A stretch of 64,000 nt of DNA from Cichorium intybus (lineage: Eukaryota > Streptophyta > Magnoliopsida > Asterales > Asteraceae), in NCBI GenBank assembly GCA_023525715.1, contig CM042012.1, forward strand, positions 35,350,151 to 35,414,150, in the 5' to 3' direction. Position 1 is the stretch's first letter. Each line of letters opens with the position of its first letter. The translations under genes and the position numbers were made by a program. Below are positions 52,231-63,962 of the stretch, in pieces. The notes beneath the pieces were generated by a model. That model searched no databases. It had not been told where the DNA came from and saw nothing but the letters and a program-made list of their open reading frames with translations.

Positions 52231-52310
52231 ATGGCATGCTCTATGTGTGTCCCTATTAGTGTGCCGATAAACCACACATGCTCCACTAACGACTCACACT
52301 ATGCCATGCA
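52231..52310 (-). repeat. Constant-loop hairpin, copy 2
   Basis: The core GCCGATAAACCACACATG is flanked by TTAGTG / CACTAA, with ATGGCAT / ATGCCAT further out and a loosely paired TATGTGTG / CACAC-TA segment between. Confidence 0.75.
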
Positions 52311-53414
52311 GAATCCTCTCGGATTTCATCTTCTATTGAGAGTGCTTTACTCGGAATCAATTACTTGACTCTGAGTATCGTCTCACTCAACCAGATGTTC
52401 TGAAGGTATGTATCTGTCCATGTTGCTTTCTTTTGATGATTCAGTTACTCCCACTGGTTTTTAGACCAGGTGTAAAATCAATCAAATTTTTCACATAGAC
52501 CGTGTCTCGTCCTAAGGTCCTCTTATTTGGCAGCAGCCGGGCTCACCAATGCTTCCAAGTAGTCGGATTGCAAATCCGTACCAACTGCAGTGTTTTACCA
52601 CTAATCAGTATGTCACCCCGATCACAACTACTTATGATGGTGATCAATACTACTGGTTAAGAGGAGATTATGTCAGTTGTAAAGCAGAAATCTGATTTCT
52701 GCTCCAAGCCTAGTGATGACTAAAAGGTTCTTTCATTGCTAATCCTAAACTCATTTAGGACTGTCCCAACTCCCACTGTTTCCTTAGACCATGAGTTCTT
52801 TCTAAAAGAGCTCTTTAGTTACAGTGGGATAGCTAATGAAACGACAATGCTGATCAAGTTCAGCTGGTCATGAGGTTCAGATGAACACTACAAGACCCTG
52901 GACTTTCTATGTACAAGTCGGATAATTCCAGCTTTACATTTCAGGCAGTGTCTGCAACTTAGTCTAGGATGTGGTCGGAGTATGGTTTATATGGACTGAC
53001 TGGTATAGTGTTCATCTTATTGGAAACTAATTGGCAATGTATCTCATACACCGAGGATCAAATTGTTTTGACCAATGCTCCATTATCTTCCCTAAGACAC
53101 ATTATAACCATTAATATTCTTGGAAGAGAATGAACTGTGAAATCTTTTTCTCAGTTTATGTTATCGCTCAGGTTCTGTGGAACTTGTACTTCCTTTGAAG
53201 TCCTTGAACTGTTCGAGGTTTCAATTTAATTGCTTATCCCGATTAGCAATGTCATATTCGTCATACCGAATGATGAATATCGTGAAGTACAAACAATTGT
53301 GTTCTATATCAAGATTCTAGCAATACACAACAACAGGTGTGTCCGTTGCGCTAAATCTCAATGTCCTTTACATATCTATGTAAACTTATGACTTTGTTCA
53401 AGACTTGGAATCTT

Positions 53415-53651
53415 CAGTTGACTCTAAGTCAACTGATTCCAAAATCCTATCCTCTGGATCTTTGGGTGATTCATTTCTTGCCACATGTGCTTTATAAAGA
53501 ACTTAATCATCATCTGACTCCAAGTCAGATGATTCCAAAGTCCTGTCCAACTGGACCTTTGGTTGATTCATTTCTTGACACATTAAGAAATTAATTCATC
53601 AAGTGACTCTAAGTCAAATGATTCCAAGGTCCTGTCCAACTGGACCTATGG
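53415..53651. repeat. Three ~90-bp tandem units with paired-arm variation
   Basis: Each unit has hairpin a followed by hairpin b. Unit 1 (53415-53465): a = CAGTTGACT/AGTCAACTG, b inner stem ATCC/GGAT. Unit 2 (53511-53562): a = CATCTGACT/AGTCAGATG, b inner stem GTCC/GGAC. Unit 3 (53600-53651): a = CAAGTGACT/AGTCAAATG (imperfect), b = GTCC/GGAC. Spacers CTA/CCA and AACT are conserved or nearly so. Confidence 0.85.
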
Positions 53652-53916
53652 TTGAATTGATTCTTATAACATTTGTATTAACAATCATAAATGACACAAT
53701 TCTTGAATCCAAACACTTTGGATGCATCAACATTCAAGTTATTACTAATCATACATTCAACACACTCATATAACATTTCAAGGATAATTTTAGACAACAG
53801 GTGTTAAAAGAAAATATGACAATTTTATTAAAAAATAAAATCCTTGAAAAATGTAATAGACAATATCAAAAGATGTATCTAAAGACTAATAACAATATTT
53901 AATATCTATCTAAACT

Positions 53917-54840
53917 TCAAAACTGCACGAGCTGGAGATCTAATCCATATGTGCTCCTATGCACCAGAGTCCCGTGCCTTCTTGATTCCCTGCATACAAA
54001 CCAAAATGTGACTGTCACATTATGTATGAAGAAATCTTGGAACAGGAGTTTTGAGGTTTTTAGATATACCTGAGCTTTCAAAAGAGTTGGAGCGTCTTCC
54101 AATCTTTCCGTGACTGTATCCGATTTAGCGGATTCCCAGTTTGAGACATGTCCAGTCGATCTTGACCGTTTCTTGTTACGTCTCTTTACTGGACTTAATC
54201 CAGAAGTAGCTGAGCCATTGGAGCTATGCCTGTCCAAGAGTGACTCGTATAAAGTCAACAGTGGACGCATTTCCATGAGGGTCTTTTTCTGGTTTTCCTT
54301 TCTATACGTCTGAATGAACAGATCGTACTCATTTGTCAGCGAAGCGAGCAGGATGTTAACACTCTCCTCCTGACTCATGGGATGACCAAGTTTATATAAC
54401 TCGCCTATGTACCCTTCAATCTGAAGAACATGTGAATTGATGCTACTTCCTCCCTTTAGCTTGCACTCTGCAAGTCTTCCGAGGATTCTAGCTCGTTCCT
54501 CTTCAACTGGTTTTTGGAACCTTTCCTCCACCAGTTGCATTAACTCATATGGCCCCAAGGATTCAAAATCCTTGCGGAACTCGGGGTCAATGGTTGATAG
54601 CATGAGGTCACGAATCTCTTCGGATTCATCATAAGGACCTTTTATGATGACTTGTTCCGGTGGAACTGGGATCAGATACTCGGTGAGATGTAGCTTGCCA
54701 GCAATGCCAATACCCAGTCTCTAATTGCGAAGCCATTCTTTACAGTTGAGGCCAGTCAGCCTTTCCATATTAAGCAGGTGCATTCTGATGCTTTCAGAAA
54801 TGGGTGAAGGAGGAGAAGGAGGAGAATTGACACTTGACAT
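53917..54840 (-). pseudogene. Gag of family-A element with an in-frame stop
   Basis: From ATG 54840 on the - strand the frame runs 39 codons to TAG at 54723-54721 and then stays open to 53917. The usable downstream part begins at ATG 54603. The text MHLLNMERLTGLNCKEWLRN fits the start of a Copia-type gag (UBN2-like). Downstream, a helical body (YELMQLVEERFQ, MSQEESVNILLASL, YDLFIQTYRKEN) leads to a basic tail KRRNKKRSRS. No zinc knuckle follows. Gag forms the particle that packages element RNA. The single stop, with clean text on both sides, shows very recent loss, or read-through or initiation at 54603. A possible intron (54069-53990) would change the tail. Confidence 0.75.
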
Positions 54841-55149
54841 CTATAAAAGAAAATAGAATTTATTAGCTTAATTTGTCCTTTTTAAATAATTACCCAATAT
54901 GTTATTTAATAAGGCTAGGATCCAAAATACCCCAACTATGGTGTGAAGAGGGATGCCGTAATCACAACATAATGTTCATTAAGGTAGATAAACACTTATC
55001 AATTTCATCTTATGAAATTCCTAGATCTGTTGAGATTCATTAAACTTTTCAATGGCATGTTTAATCTCGGATGTGCTCCACTGTTTGTGACTGGGATGCC
55101 GAGGATCACAAACTGGATGTGAATAACCATGCAAATTAGCTTGGTACTC

Positions 55150-55224
55150 TCGGGTTGATTATCATCTCTAATTGATGTGCCGGTAAACCACACACGCTCC
55201 ATCAACAATGATAATACTCGGGAA
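55150..55224 (-). repeat. Constant-loop hairpin, copy 3
   Basis: The core GCCGGTAAACCACACACG is flanked by TTGATG / CATCAA, then ATTATCAT / ATGATAAT, then CTCGGG-type arms further out. Confidence 0.8.
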
Positions 55225-55231
55225 ACCCATT

Positions 55232-55312
55232 GCAACTCTTTATGAACCCCTATTGGCGTGCCGGTAAACCACACACGCTCCACCAATGTTTCATAAAGTG
55301 CAATGTGCAATT
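55232..55312 (-). repeat. Constant-loop hairpin, copy 4
   Basis: The core GCCGGTAAACCACACACG is flanked by ATTGGCG / CACCAAT (one wobble pair), then CTTTATGAA / TTCATAAAG, then CATTGC / GCAATG. Confidence 0.85.
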
Positions 55313-56217
55313 TCATGGATTAGCACCAATTCACATTTTTCCTAAAGTAGCTAGATTTGGGGTTTTATTTAAAAGGTTCTAGTACTTTGAATAATATCAT
55401 TATACTTTTAATGAGATTAGGCGGTCCTATCAAACCCGTTCGGCTAACGACCCTCCACTGATCAGGCGAGCGGTGGGCGAGAGTGTTCACCCATTAGACC
55501 GCCATTTTATAGGCAGTCTCCTTATACCCACTTTATAGATCAGCTTCGTGAATGAGGCCTACTATTGATTTGACTAACCATTTTTAATCTTATACATATA
55601 ATAATAACTCCCTAATTATAATATATATAAGATATAATTTTTTAAACCATTTAAAAAATTGTTTCTGGTTTATCTTTTAATTTATTGCCAATTTAAACTA
55701 TTAAATTTCAAATTAAATTAAACCTTAAAATCGATTTTAATTATCTTTTAATTAACCAATTAATTAAATTAATTAAATTTGATATTTTAAACATTTTAAA
55801 ATATTTTAGGATTTATCTATTTAATTTTCGCCAATTTAAAGCAATTAAATTTTAAATTAAATTAAATCATTGAATTATCTTTTAATTACCAATTAATTAA
55901 ATTAATTCAAAAGTAGATAGGTTTTTATCAAATTAATCAAATTAATTAAAACCTATCCTAATCCCTTAAATTTCGATTTTTAGGATAAAGGGTTTTAAGG
56001 TTTATCTTTTAAACAATTTAAAGTTACCAAAAATAGAATACCTTCTAACCTAATCCACAAAAAATCGCCAAATCATAGGGGAGGGGCTAGGGTTTCTAAA
56101 ACAAACCCTAAATTTCGAAATTGGCCACATTAGGGTTTATAAAAAATTAAACCCTAATTTTCAGGAAAGCAGTTATAGCAATTTAACAAGAAAACAACCA
56201 AATATCTCTGATACCAC

Positions 56218-56994
56218 TGAAAGGTTTTCTGCAACTATGAACTAAGATTCCTAAGTTCACATGCAACCTATATAGATCTAAGTTTTTCTTCTAGTTAAAC
56301 ATATAACAATTCCTAAAAGGCCCAAAAAGAATTAAACTAAAAGAAAGATCAAGAAAAACCAACCTTTAGTGAATCTTGGAAGCAAAGCAACAGAAACCTC
56401 TTGCCTCAAATGTAGTCACACCCTAGCTTGGAGTTGTTGGCCGAAAATACCTTCTTAGAGAGCTTAAAAATCGTGGCTCTAGGGTTAGGGTGAGCCTCCC
56501 TATTTATAGGATCCAAATGGTGATCAGATAAACCTTAAAGATAAACCTTTTTGAATTCAAATTAAGATAAGCCTTTATCTTAATAATTCAAACCCTTTTA
56601 TCCTCATTATCAAAATCGAAAATATATATGTTTCCATATATAATTTCGTTCACCACACTTACTCACTCAACTGTCACTTACTCAACTATTGAATAATTAC
56701 AGTTTTAGTCCCTGCACCTTAATTAATCAATTTAACTGCCAAATTAATTCTAATTAATTCCAGAAAAATTTCTAATTAATTATTATAGTTTCTAATTAAT
56801 ATATTATCACTTAAATATATTAATAAACTATTTATTTAATTTCTATTGATTTATTAATCACATAATAAATCAATCTTTCTCTCTACCGGACTTTCTGCCA
56901 ATCCTCCAACTATGAGGGCAACCCAAATGGACTATGCTACTATTAATTAGATAAATACTAATTATTAGTCATGGCTTAGACACCTAATCCAACA
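56218..56994 (-). repeat. 5' LTR of family-A element
   Basis: 777 bp, by eye identical to the 3' LTR at 49399-50175. It is next to the primer site GTGGTATCAGAG. Confidence 0.92.
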
Positions 56995-57004
56995 GTTTTC
57001 ACAA

Positions 57005-57304
57005 TTAATTTTCTAAGGAAATAAGGTGTACACCATGTAAATTCTCAATAATTTTTCGCATCATGGTTAACCATGGATGACCTAACATGTCATGCCATAA
57101 ACTAAATATCCCAAGATTACAATATGTTTCTTTCACTACCATATTCGGCTCAACTGCATTTACATAAGCGTAATGCAAATTGAAACTACAACTTGGTAGT
57201 TTCTCCAATATGTGGTCCTTATTTATGATAAGAATAAATTTATTATAATCTATTGTTTTTGTTAAATTGTCATATACATTAAGATATATGTCACCAAGAC
57301 TCAA
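57005..57304 (-). pseudogene. Copia pre-integrase fragment of the interrupted old element
   Basis: A 99-codon open stretch on the - strand ending at the insertion. The later part LFSLWHDMLGHP-like text (here IFSLWHDMLGHPWLTMMRK) is the pre-integrase zinc-binding domain of Copia. Its continuation is the integrase at about 49,068 on the far side of the insertion. Upstream (57,310-57,900) gag and protease are present only as broken text. Confidence 0.8.
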
Positions 57305-58015
57305 TAAAATTATTTTTTATTTTGGAGAAAATAATGCATTATCTATTAGAAACTGTGTACAATTAGGTAACATGAAATGAGCCTTTCTCGTTTCCGCAAT
57401 CAAGTCTATAGGATCTGATATGGTATTTATGACCATCTTTGTTGGGTTTAATGTGGATAAATATTTCTTAAATTTCAAGATGTTATATATGGTACCACAA
57501 TCTGCTACTAAATATCTCTAAGACTTTCTTGGTGTTATGCTCCCGTTGAACTCATATTAAACTTCACTTAAAAAGAGAGAATGAGTGTATGAATATAACA
57601 GTCATAAAAGGTTCATTTATTGTAGAAATATATTACATATGAAAGATGAATAAAAATTGGTTATAAAAAAAAAATTAGTAATCAGTTTTTAGAAGAAATC
57701 TAAAACATTTAGTTCAATGGTGTGTTCATACTCATTATTTTCACACTGAATGTGATCCACAATATTCACCTCACTTTCTTTTCTTTTAGGGACTCTTGAT
57801 AAAGTTTACACAGATGCTCATGTGCGCGACATGTTATTGACCAATGTTACTACCACATCTTTGGCAAGCATTTGATTGGTTCTGAGATGTTCCAACATTA
57901 TGTCTTATTGTTTTGAGTTGGTGTTGTGGTTGGCCTTGTGAACCATGATACATATTATATCAACACTTTCATTCCCATAATCCTGCACCACTTGTTGAAT
58001 TAGTGAAGTAACTAT

Positions 58016-61000
58016 TGTTAGATTATGTGACAATTGTAAATTTTGGTCAACAAAAGTCAACTGTAGTCAAACAAAGCGTACGTTAATCTATATGTTAAAA
58101 AGTTATTTTCCATAACTTTTTCAGTGAATTATTAATATTATAAGTATTACGTATGCTAAATCAAACAATTATCGATTAAAAGTCGAAAATACGGACAGCA
58201 AACTACTGTAGCGTAAAAATTCGATAATCGTACAATTATTATTTTGAGAATAATAATATTCATAAAAAAATCTACTCGTAAATACGAAATTTTCGATATA
58301 TAGAACGTCGAAAACGGAGTTCGTATGGGAAAGTTATAACGATTAAACCGCTGTGAACGGATAAAGGTACACAGGGTTTGGACTCTAATTTCAAAATGTG
58401 GTGCCTTAAACATCAAATATGAAATAGAAACTTATATGATAAGTGACGTAATAATATCTAATATTTAATTCCAATGCTAAATGCAATTTACGGTAAAACG
58501 TCAAAAATCGCGAAATCGGAAGAATACTGCGCTTAAACGCGTATTTCGACATCCAACGAGCTATAATTCAATCAAAATAAATGTTTGACAATGTTTTTAT
58601 GCAAAATAATTATTTAGAACTTCGTTTCGTCAAAATCTCACAAAATTTCGCTAAAACGTCTTACTATTTTGTAAAAATTTCACATTTTTATATAAGTACA
58701 TTGCTATTTTATAAAACCAACCCCACCCCACCCCATCGGCTGCCACCATGCCTCAAATCCTTTTCCAACACAATCCTAGCTCACTATTCACAAATCTAGG
58801 CCATTATGGAGCTTGAATATTATAATACCTAAAAAGCTAACTAGAAAATCTAATAATAAACTAAGGGGTATGTCATTTGAACTTGAAGCAACCAAACCAC
58901 AAACCATTTTCTCTGTTCTCCCTCTTGCTCTCGGCTCCAACCCGCCACCATCATCCTCATAATCAAATTCCATTTTCAAGCTTCTTTCACAAGTTCAAGA
59001 GGTAATCTTCACTCATCTTTTGATTCTAACATACATAACACAAGTTTTACACCTTTTACACACACTAACATCCATCAAAACCCATTGAATATTAGCTTTG
59101 TCCAAGGGTCTTTGAGCTCAAATCTTCATCATCTTCAAATATCTTTCAAGCTCTCTTGGTAAGTTATGATCATCTAGTGATTTAAGTTCTAAATACCTTC
59201 ATATACTCTTTTACACACACATACTCACGGAAATCCATTGGATAATAGCTTTGTCCAAGAGTCATCCGGGTCTTAGAACCAAAATCTTCAATCTTCTTCC
59301 AAGAAACCTTAAGATGAACCACTCAAGGTGAGTTTATACCCCTCATTTTCATCTTTTCAAACATTTTTGGGGGAGAATACAAGTTCTTTAACTATAAATG
59401 TTGTTTTATTCAAGTTTATATGTGTTTAAATGTTATATATGTTGATTTACACAAGTTTATAAAGTTAATATTTGTGTAAAAATGCTTTTGACATGATTTA
59501 TGGATATTGCTATGTATGATAATCATAATGATATATAATGTTAGTGTAAAAGTTTCCAAACTATAAATAAAGTGTGTAAAAATGTTAGATCTTGGACAAA
59601 AATGTTATAAAGATGAACTTGGCATGAAATATGAGTAGATCCATGTATTATGAACACTTTGACATATTAAGTTGTGTAAAAGTTACAAAACTACAAATAA
59701 AGTGTACAAAAATACTAGATCTTGGATAAAAACGTTATAAAAACGGAAACTAGTAAAAACTACGTTTTTATAAATAAAAGCACTATTTTCTAGTAAAAAT
59801 GGTTATAATCAAGTTATTACACCATTTTTGTGAGAAATATCTCAAAAGATGATATTTATAATCATTTGAATAAGTTACTTCGTTATTATTCACAAAAATA
59901 TGATTATTACGACGCAATACTAAAAATAGATTATTATTGGAATAGTTTATGAATACAAGGTTATTATGACGTTTGAACATAACAAAAATAATTATATAAA
60001 ATTATATAATTATTAAACATTACTATATTATCATGAGAAAAAATGATAATGAATGATTTCAAGAGTTTTTAAATACAAATCGTACGTAAACAAGTTGATT
60101 GGAATACATACATTTTTGTGAGATGAATCTTCACAGTACTTTTATAAGTACCTACTATAAGTCCTGAACTTTTATAACCAGAGTCTCGGTAAGAGAGTGC
60201 GATATTTGAGTATAGATCTATACGGGGCTTGACAACCCCGCACCTGAGCTGCTAGCTACAGCTTGACCGGCAGATCTGAGGTGTCCAAATATCTAACATT
60301 CCGACGCCTGAAGAACGTCGCAGCAGGCCAACTAGTCACAGTATGGTTATAGGGTATCTCACATGGGAAAAATAATCAACTTAATATTTTTATAAATTGT
60401 TTACGTGGAAACACACATTTCAAATAAAGTTACACTACAGTTTACACATTATATTTTAGTCTTTGGGATTTAAAGACTTGGACATTTTTTTATGAGAAAA
60501 TATTGGATTTTCTTGGCTTTCAACACTATCGCTTACAAACAAATGACATTTCTTATGCAAAAATCTTATGAACTCACCAACTTAATTGTTGACACTTTTT
60601 CAACTACTTGTATTCTCAGGAAATTGATAAGGTAAACCTCAGCGCGATTCGAAGAGACGTTACGACGTCGTTTTTGTTTATTTTGGAATCATTTGTAATT
60701 GTATTTGAAACACGAAACTTTTAAACGATGTAACTTTTGCAATTATTTAATGATGGTTGTTTTGATTGGAATCACTATTATTCAACTTTGTTATGATATT
60801 GTTCATGAAGTCATCCACCCTTGAACTATTCCGCCAATACGGTTTGAGGGTGTGACAGATTAGGTGTCTAAATCATAACTATAATTGGTATGTACTTGAA
60901 TTGATAGTAGCACGGTCCTCTTTGTGTTGCCCTCAAACCTAGCAATTGGACAGGATGACTTTTCAAGAGAGAGACTGATTTATTATATGATTAATAAATC

Positions 61001-61028
61001 AAGATAAGTAGTTTATTGATATATTATG
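58016..61028 (+). mobile_element. Family-A LTR (copy 4), split by a giant LTR
   Basis: TGTTAGATTA at 58016-58025 and GATTAGGTGTCTAAATC from 60858 join into the family-A LTR opening once the insertion and its GATTA duplication are removed. The LTR runs on to about 61028, where a second giant LTR cuts it in the AT-rich part. The remainder is outside the window or lost. Confidence 0.82.
58026..60857 (+). mobile_element. Giant solo LTR (2.8 kb), Gypsy type
   Basis: Starts TGTGACAATTG and ends GAGGGTGTGACA, 2,832 bp, flanked by the perfect 5-bp duplication GATTA (58021-58025 / 60858-60862). No coding sequence. The layout resembles the other large LTRs in this window: leader-like text, an ATACGGGGCTTGACAACCCC...CAGCTTGACCGGC block at about 60,220, an AACTCACCAAC motif (about 60,572) followed by TATTCTCAGG, and an AT-rich tail. 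Absence of an internal region implies recombination between two LTRs. Confidence 0.85.
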
Positions 61029-63865
61029 TGTGACACCCCAGTTCTACTGTTTGCAAATACTATGGTTTTTCGTATAAATACATGAATACAAAAATACGGT
61101 TTATCAAAAACCGATAATTTACATGGTTAAAACTGTGGGTTTTACAAATCCATACCAAATCTAACCATAGTAAGCAAGAGAAGGATTAAACCTTGCGTCC
61201 AAGTTAGGAGCTCTCCACTCCAGCTAAACTTCATCCCATTTATAGCAACTTATTTTAACCTGGAATACATGGCAAAAACATAGAATACTTAAGACAAAAA
61301 TGTCTCGTGAGTTACATGAGTTTTAGACTCAAACTTTTTAACTTCTTTTCCAACCTTTTTATAAAACTTATAACATAAAACATTTTTCAAAGTTTTATAA
61401 TAATATCATACCATAACTCATTACTTTTCAAAATCATTTCTTATCATGCCTTGCAAAAATATCTTATTTCAAAACTTTATAATAGCAACATGCTATAACT
61501 CTTTACTTCTCAAAAATCATTTTATGACATACTTTACAAAAATAACATCTTTCTTACTTTCTTTGACTGGTTTTATAAGCTTGCTGGATTTTTATACTTA
61601 GGGCTTTAATCACTATAAGTGATACCCCAAGTCTCTATGGCTAGAAAGAACGGATCAATCCTCACCATAGAAGTGCTGAGGCAATCTACTTCGCGATGGG
61701 GCTTTTTCCCCAGTAGACCCCTTACCTAACCCGGGTAGGTTGGAACATAGTTCCCTTACTAACGCTGCTTGCTACAATTACCAGTCATACAAAAAAAAAC
61801 TTGCTGCTTGCTTGAACATTACTTACATACATATAACTTGGGGCTAAGTGCCAAACTTCATTATTTTCTGTCTTTATGGCTAGATGCCAAATTTATAACT
61901 TTCATTACATATGTAAAATATGTTTTTATAACATTCTAAGCTTTATACCAAATCATACTTTCCAACATCTTATGACTATATGCCATTCATATTTGAAAAC
62001 ATATATAACTTGTAATCGAAATATACTTTCACAAACAAGTTAGAAATAAAACTCTTGCATATAATTTCACATATAAGATTTTATAAGAAATCTTGAAAAT
62101 ACTTACTTGCCATGTACCCCATAATAGGTAAAAATACTGCATGTACTCACATTGTCTAGTTAGAGAAGTCTAACTATAATTACTTCTTCCCGTTGAGTTT
62201 TCCTTTCCTTCATCTTTACTCCTTAATACCTAAGGAGTTCATTTAACATTCTAGTTAATATAAGCTAGGCCTTATTAACAATTAAAGACCTCTTAATCTA
62301 CATCTTAATAGATTAATATCACATTATTTACTCATTTTTAGATTTTTATATCTAAGACGCATGGTCAAAGAATTGACCATAACTCCCAACTCAGAAACCC
62401 GAATGACACAAACTCAGACATTCTGAAAACTAGACACAATACATGACAAGTCTCAAGAAGATACCGAGACTTGAATCACATTTTAAGACCTTAAAAAATA
62501 AGCGACAAGATTGACAGTGCAATCTGTCACAAATCTGGATTAGTGGAGGAATCACCAATTCCATTCCACTTGGGAATGGAATCAAGGGAAACCCTCTTAC
62601 ATAGGCATACTAGATATAACCAAGAGACTACCCTTCGAAATTCAGACCCAAAAGACAAACCAATTAAGAATTAAAAATCATACAATATGAAGGAAATGAG
62701 CAGCAACATTTCTGTCACAACTCAGCATAGGTTGAAAAGATCTGTCCAACAACCTGACTTCTGAAAGGAAATAAGTCAAGCCTTTTGGATGAGTTACACT
62801 AGACATGAAGATAAAGCTCTCATCAAAAAATCAAACTCAAAGCATAAGCCAACTGAGAATTAAAAATCGTGCAACAAGGACAATGTGCACAACGACAATT
62901 CTGGTTCAGTCAAAGAGAAGGCATTGGAACCCTAGCTTCCTAATGGAATTGGATCAAGCCCTCTGGATGGAACACTGTAGACATGAGGATGACATTTCCA
63001 TCAAATTTTCAGACCTAAACTATGAACCATTTGGGAATTAAAAATCCCACAAGTTGACCTAGGTGTGCAGCAACCAATCTGTGGAGGTCAGATTGCACAC
63101 ACCAAAGTCCAAACCAAAACAATAAACTGAGTCAACCCCTTTTGGTCGAGTATGGCTCATGACAAGGTTCTTCTCCACACAAAATTTCAGAACAATCCAG
63201 TGAACACACGATTTTACAAGAATTTCACAACACAACTGAATACAGGAATCATACTCATGGAAATCGGGTTCAAAACCCTAGAAAACGACCGAATGAGGTC
63301 TGGACCCCAACTGATGAACTGAAAAAGACATCGAGACGAAACCATGGGCACTGGAATCGCCTGATTTGGACAGCGTATGATTTTTCTACGAATTATACAA
63401 CATATGACAAATTTCCATCCGAAAATCGAACATTTGTTTCAAATACATGTTCTTAATACTTAGAACATATTTGCAACTGAAAAATCATGTCATACTACTT
63501 GGATCATGACTGAAATTTCAGTCATTAGTTCCTCCCATGAAGAACACCCAAGAACTTGACTAGAATGTAAATTACTAACCTTACTTGATTAAAAATCTTC
63601 AATTCCAAGCTATAAATCCGATTCCTTGCTTCAATCTTGTGAATTCCAGAAATCAATTCTTCCAAGAACTTCTCCCGTGACTTCTCCAAACTTCTGCAAC
63701 TATGAGAGATATTTCTCTCTTTAATAATTGCCATTTTTCAGTTTAGTCCCTGAAGTTCTCTTCCTTGGACTTTAGGCACCAACATTAGGTTTTTACCACA
63801 TGTAACTATCTTTCTTACATTTTTAGTCCAAACTAGAATTATACTTTCATAATAACTCTTGTATA

Positions 63866-63950
63866 TGGTCAAATGACCAAATTACCCTTCCCATGGTAAA
63901 ATGACCAAATTACCCTTCTCATGGTAAAATGACCAAATTACCCTTACAAG
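63866..63950. repeat. Three ~29-bp tandem units
   Basis: ATGGTAAAATGACCAAATTA and variants, each followed by CCCTTCCC, CCCTTCTC or CCCTTACA. They lie inside the promoter side of the giant LTR. Confidence 0.85.
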
Positions 63951-63961
63951 CATAATTTCTC

Positions 63962-63962
63962 A

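Larger units (their letters stand above)
50176..53900 (-). other. Hairpin-dense non-coding internal domain of family-A element
   Basis: No long open frame on either strand. Inverted repeats are frequent. Examples are TAGCAAT/ATTGCTA (50776-50792); TGTCTAA/TTAGACA (50793-50810); TTACTTCCC/GGGAAGTAA enclosing GAATAAT/ATTATTC (50848-50909); and TTCTCAAAAT/ATTTTGAGAA (52134-52168). Repeated groups are listed separately. The region takes the place where pol would be. A structured RNA is the simplest reading but is inference. Confidence 0.7.
54841..56217 (-). other. Leader of family-A element
   Basis: 1.4 kb between primer site and gag, AT-rich in its upstream 700 bp. It contains two of the four constant-loop hairpins. 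No conserved protein seen; the 103-codon frame at 55316-55005 covers both hairpins and reads ERVWFTGT twice, which is a consequence of the repeated core. Confidence 0.6.
49399..56994 (-). mobile_element. Complete family-A LTR element, very recent, non-autonomous
   Basis: A 7,596-bp element on the - strand. Its two LTRs are 777 bp each and I see no difference between them. The target duplication is GTTTT (49394-49398 / 56995-56999). On the - strand the 5' LTR (56994-56218) is followed by a primer site GTGGTATCAGAG. A 1.4-kb leader follows, then a gag region (54840-53917) with an in-frame stop, then 3.7 kb without pol but dense in short inverted repeats, then a purine tract AAGTGGGAGAC before the 3' LTR. 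No protease, integrase, RT or RNase H was found, so it must use enzymes of another Copia-type element. Its plan recalls the terminal-repeat-with-gag class. Confidence 0.9.
47536..58015 (-). mobile_element. Old Copia element, - strand, interrupted by family-A insertion
   Basis: Remnants of one Copia element flank the younger insertion at 49399-56994. They run from a gag zinc-knuckle-like region (about 57,860) through the pre-integrase domain (57304-57005) and, on the other side, integrase, RT and RNase H down to about 47,960. The host reading resumes across the insertion, and the 5-bp duplication GTTTT marks the break. The 5' end was cut by another family-A LTR starting at 58016, so its far side is not visible. 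Many stops show it is much older than its inserts. Confidence 0.8.

Noticed and set aside
55005..55316. Protein repeat ERVWFTGT as a conserved peptide motif
   Set aside because: It appears because the hairpin core is repeated in phase. The two other copies give a stop or different text, so structure rather than peptide is the shared feature.
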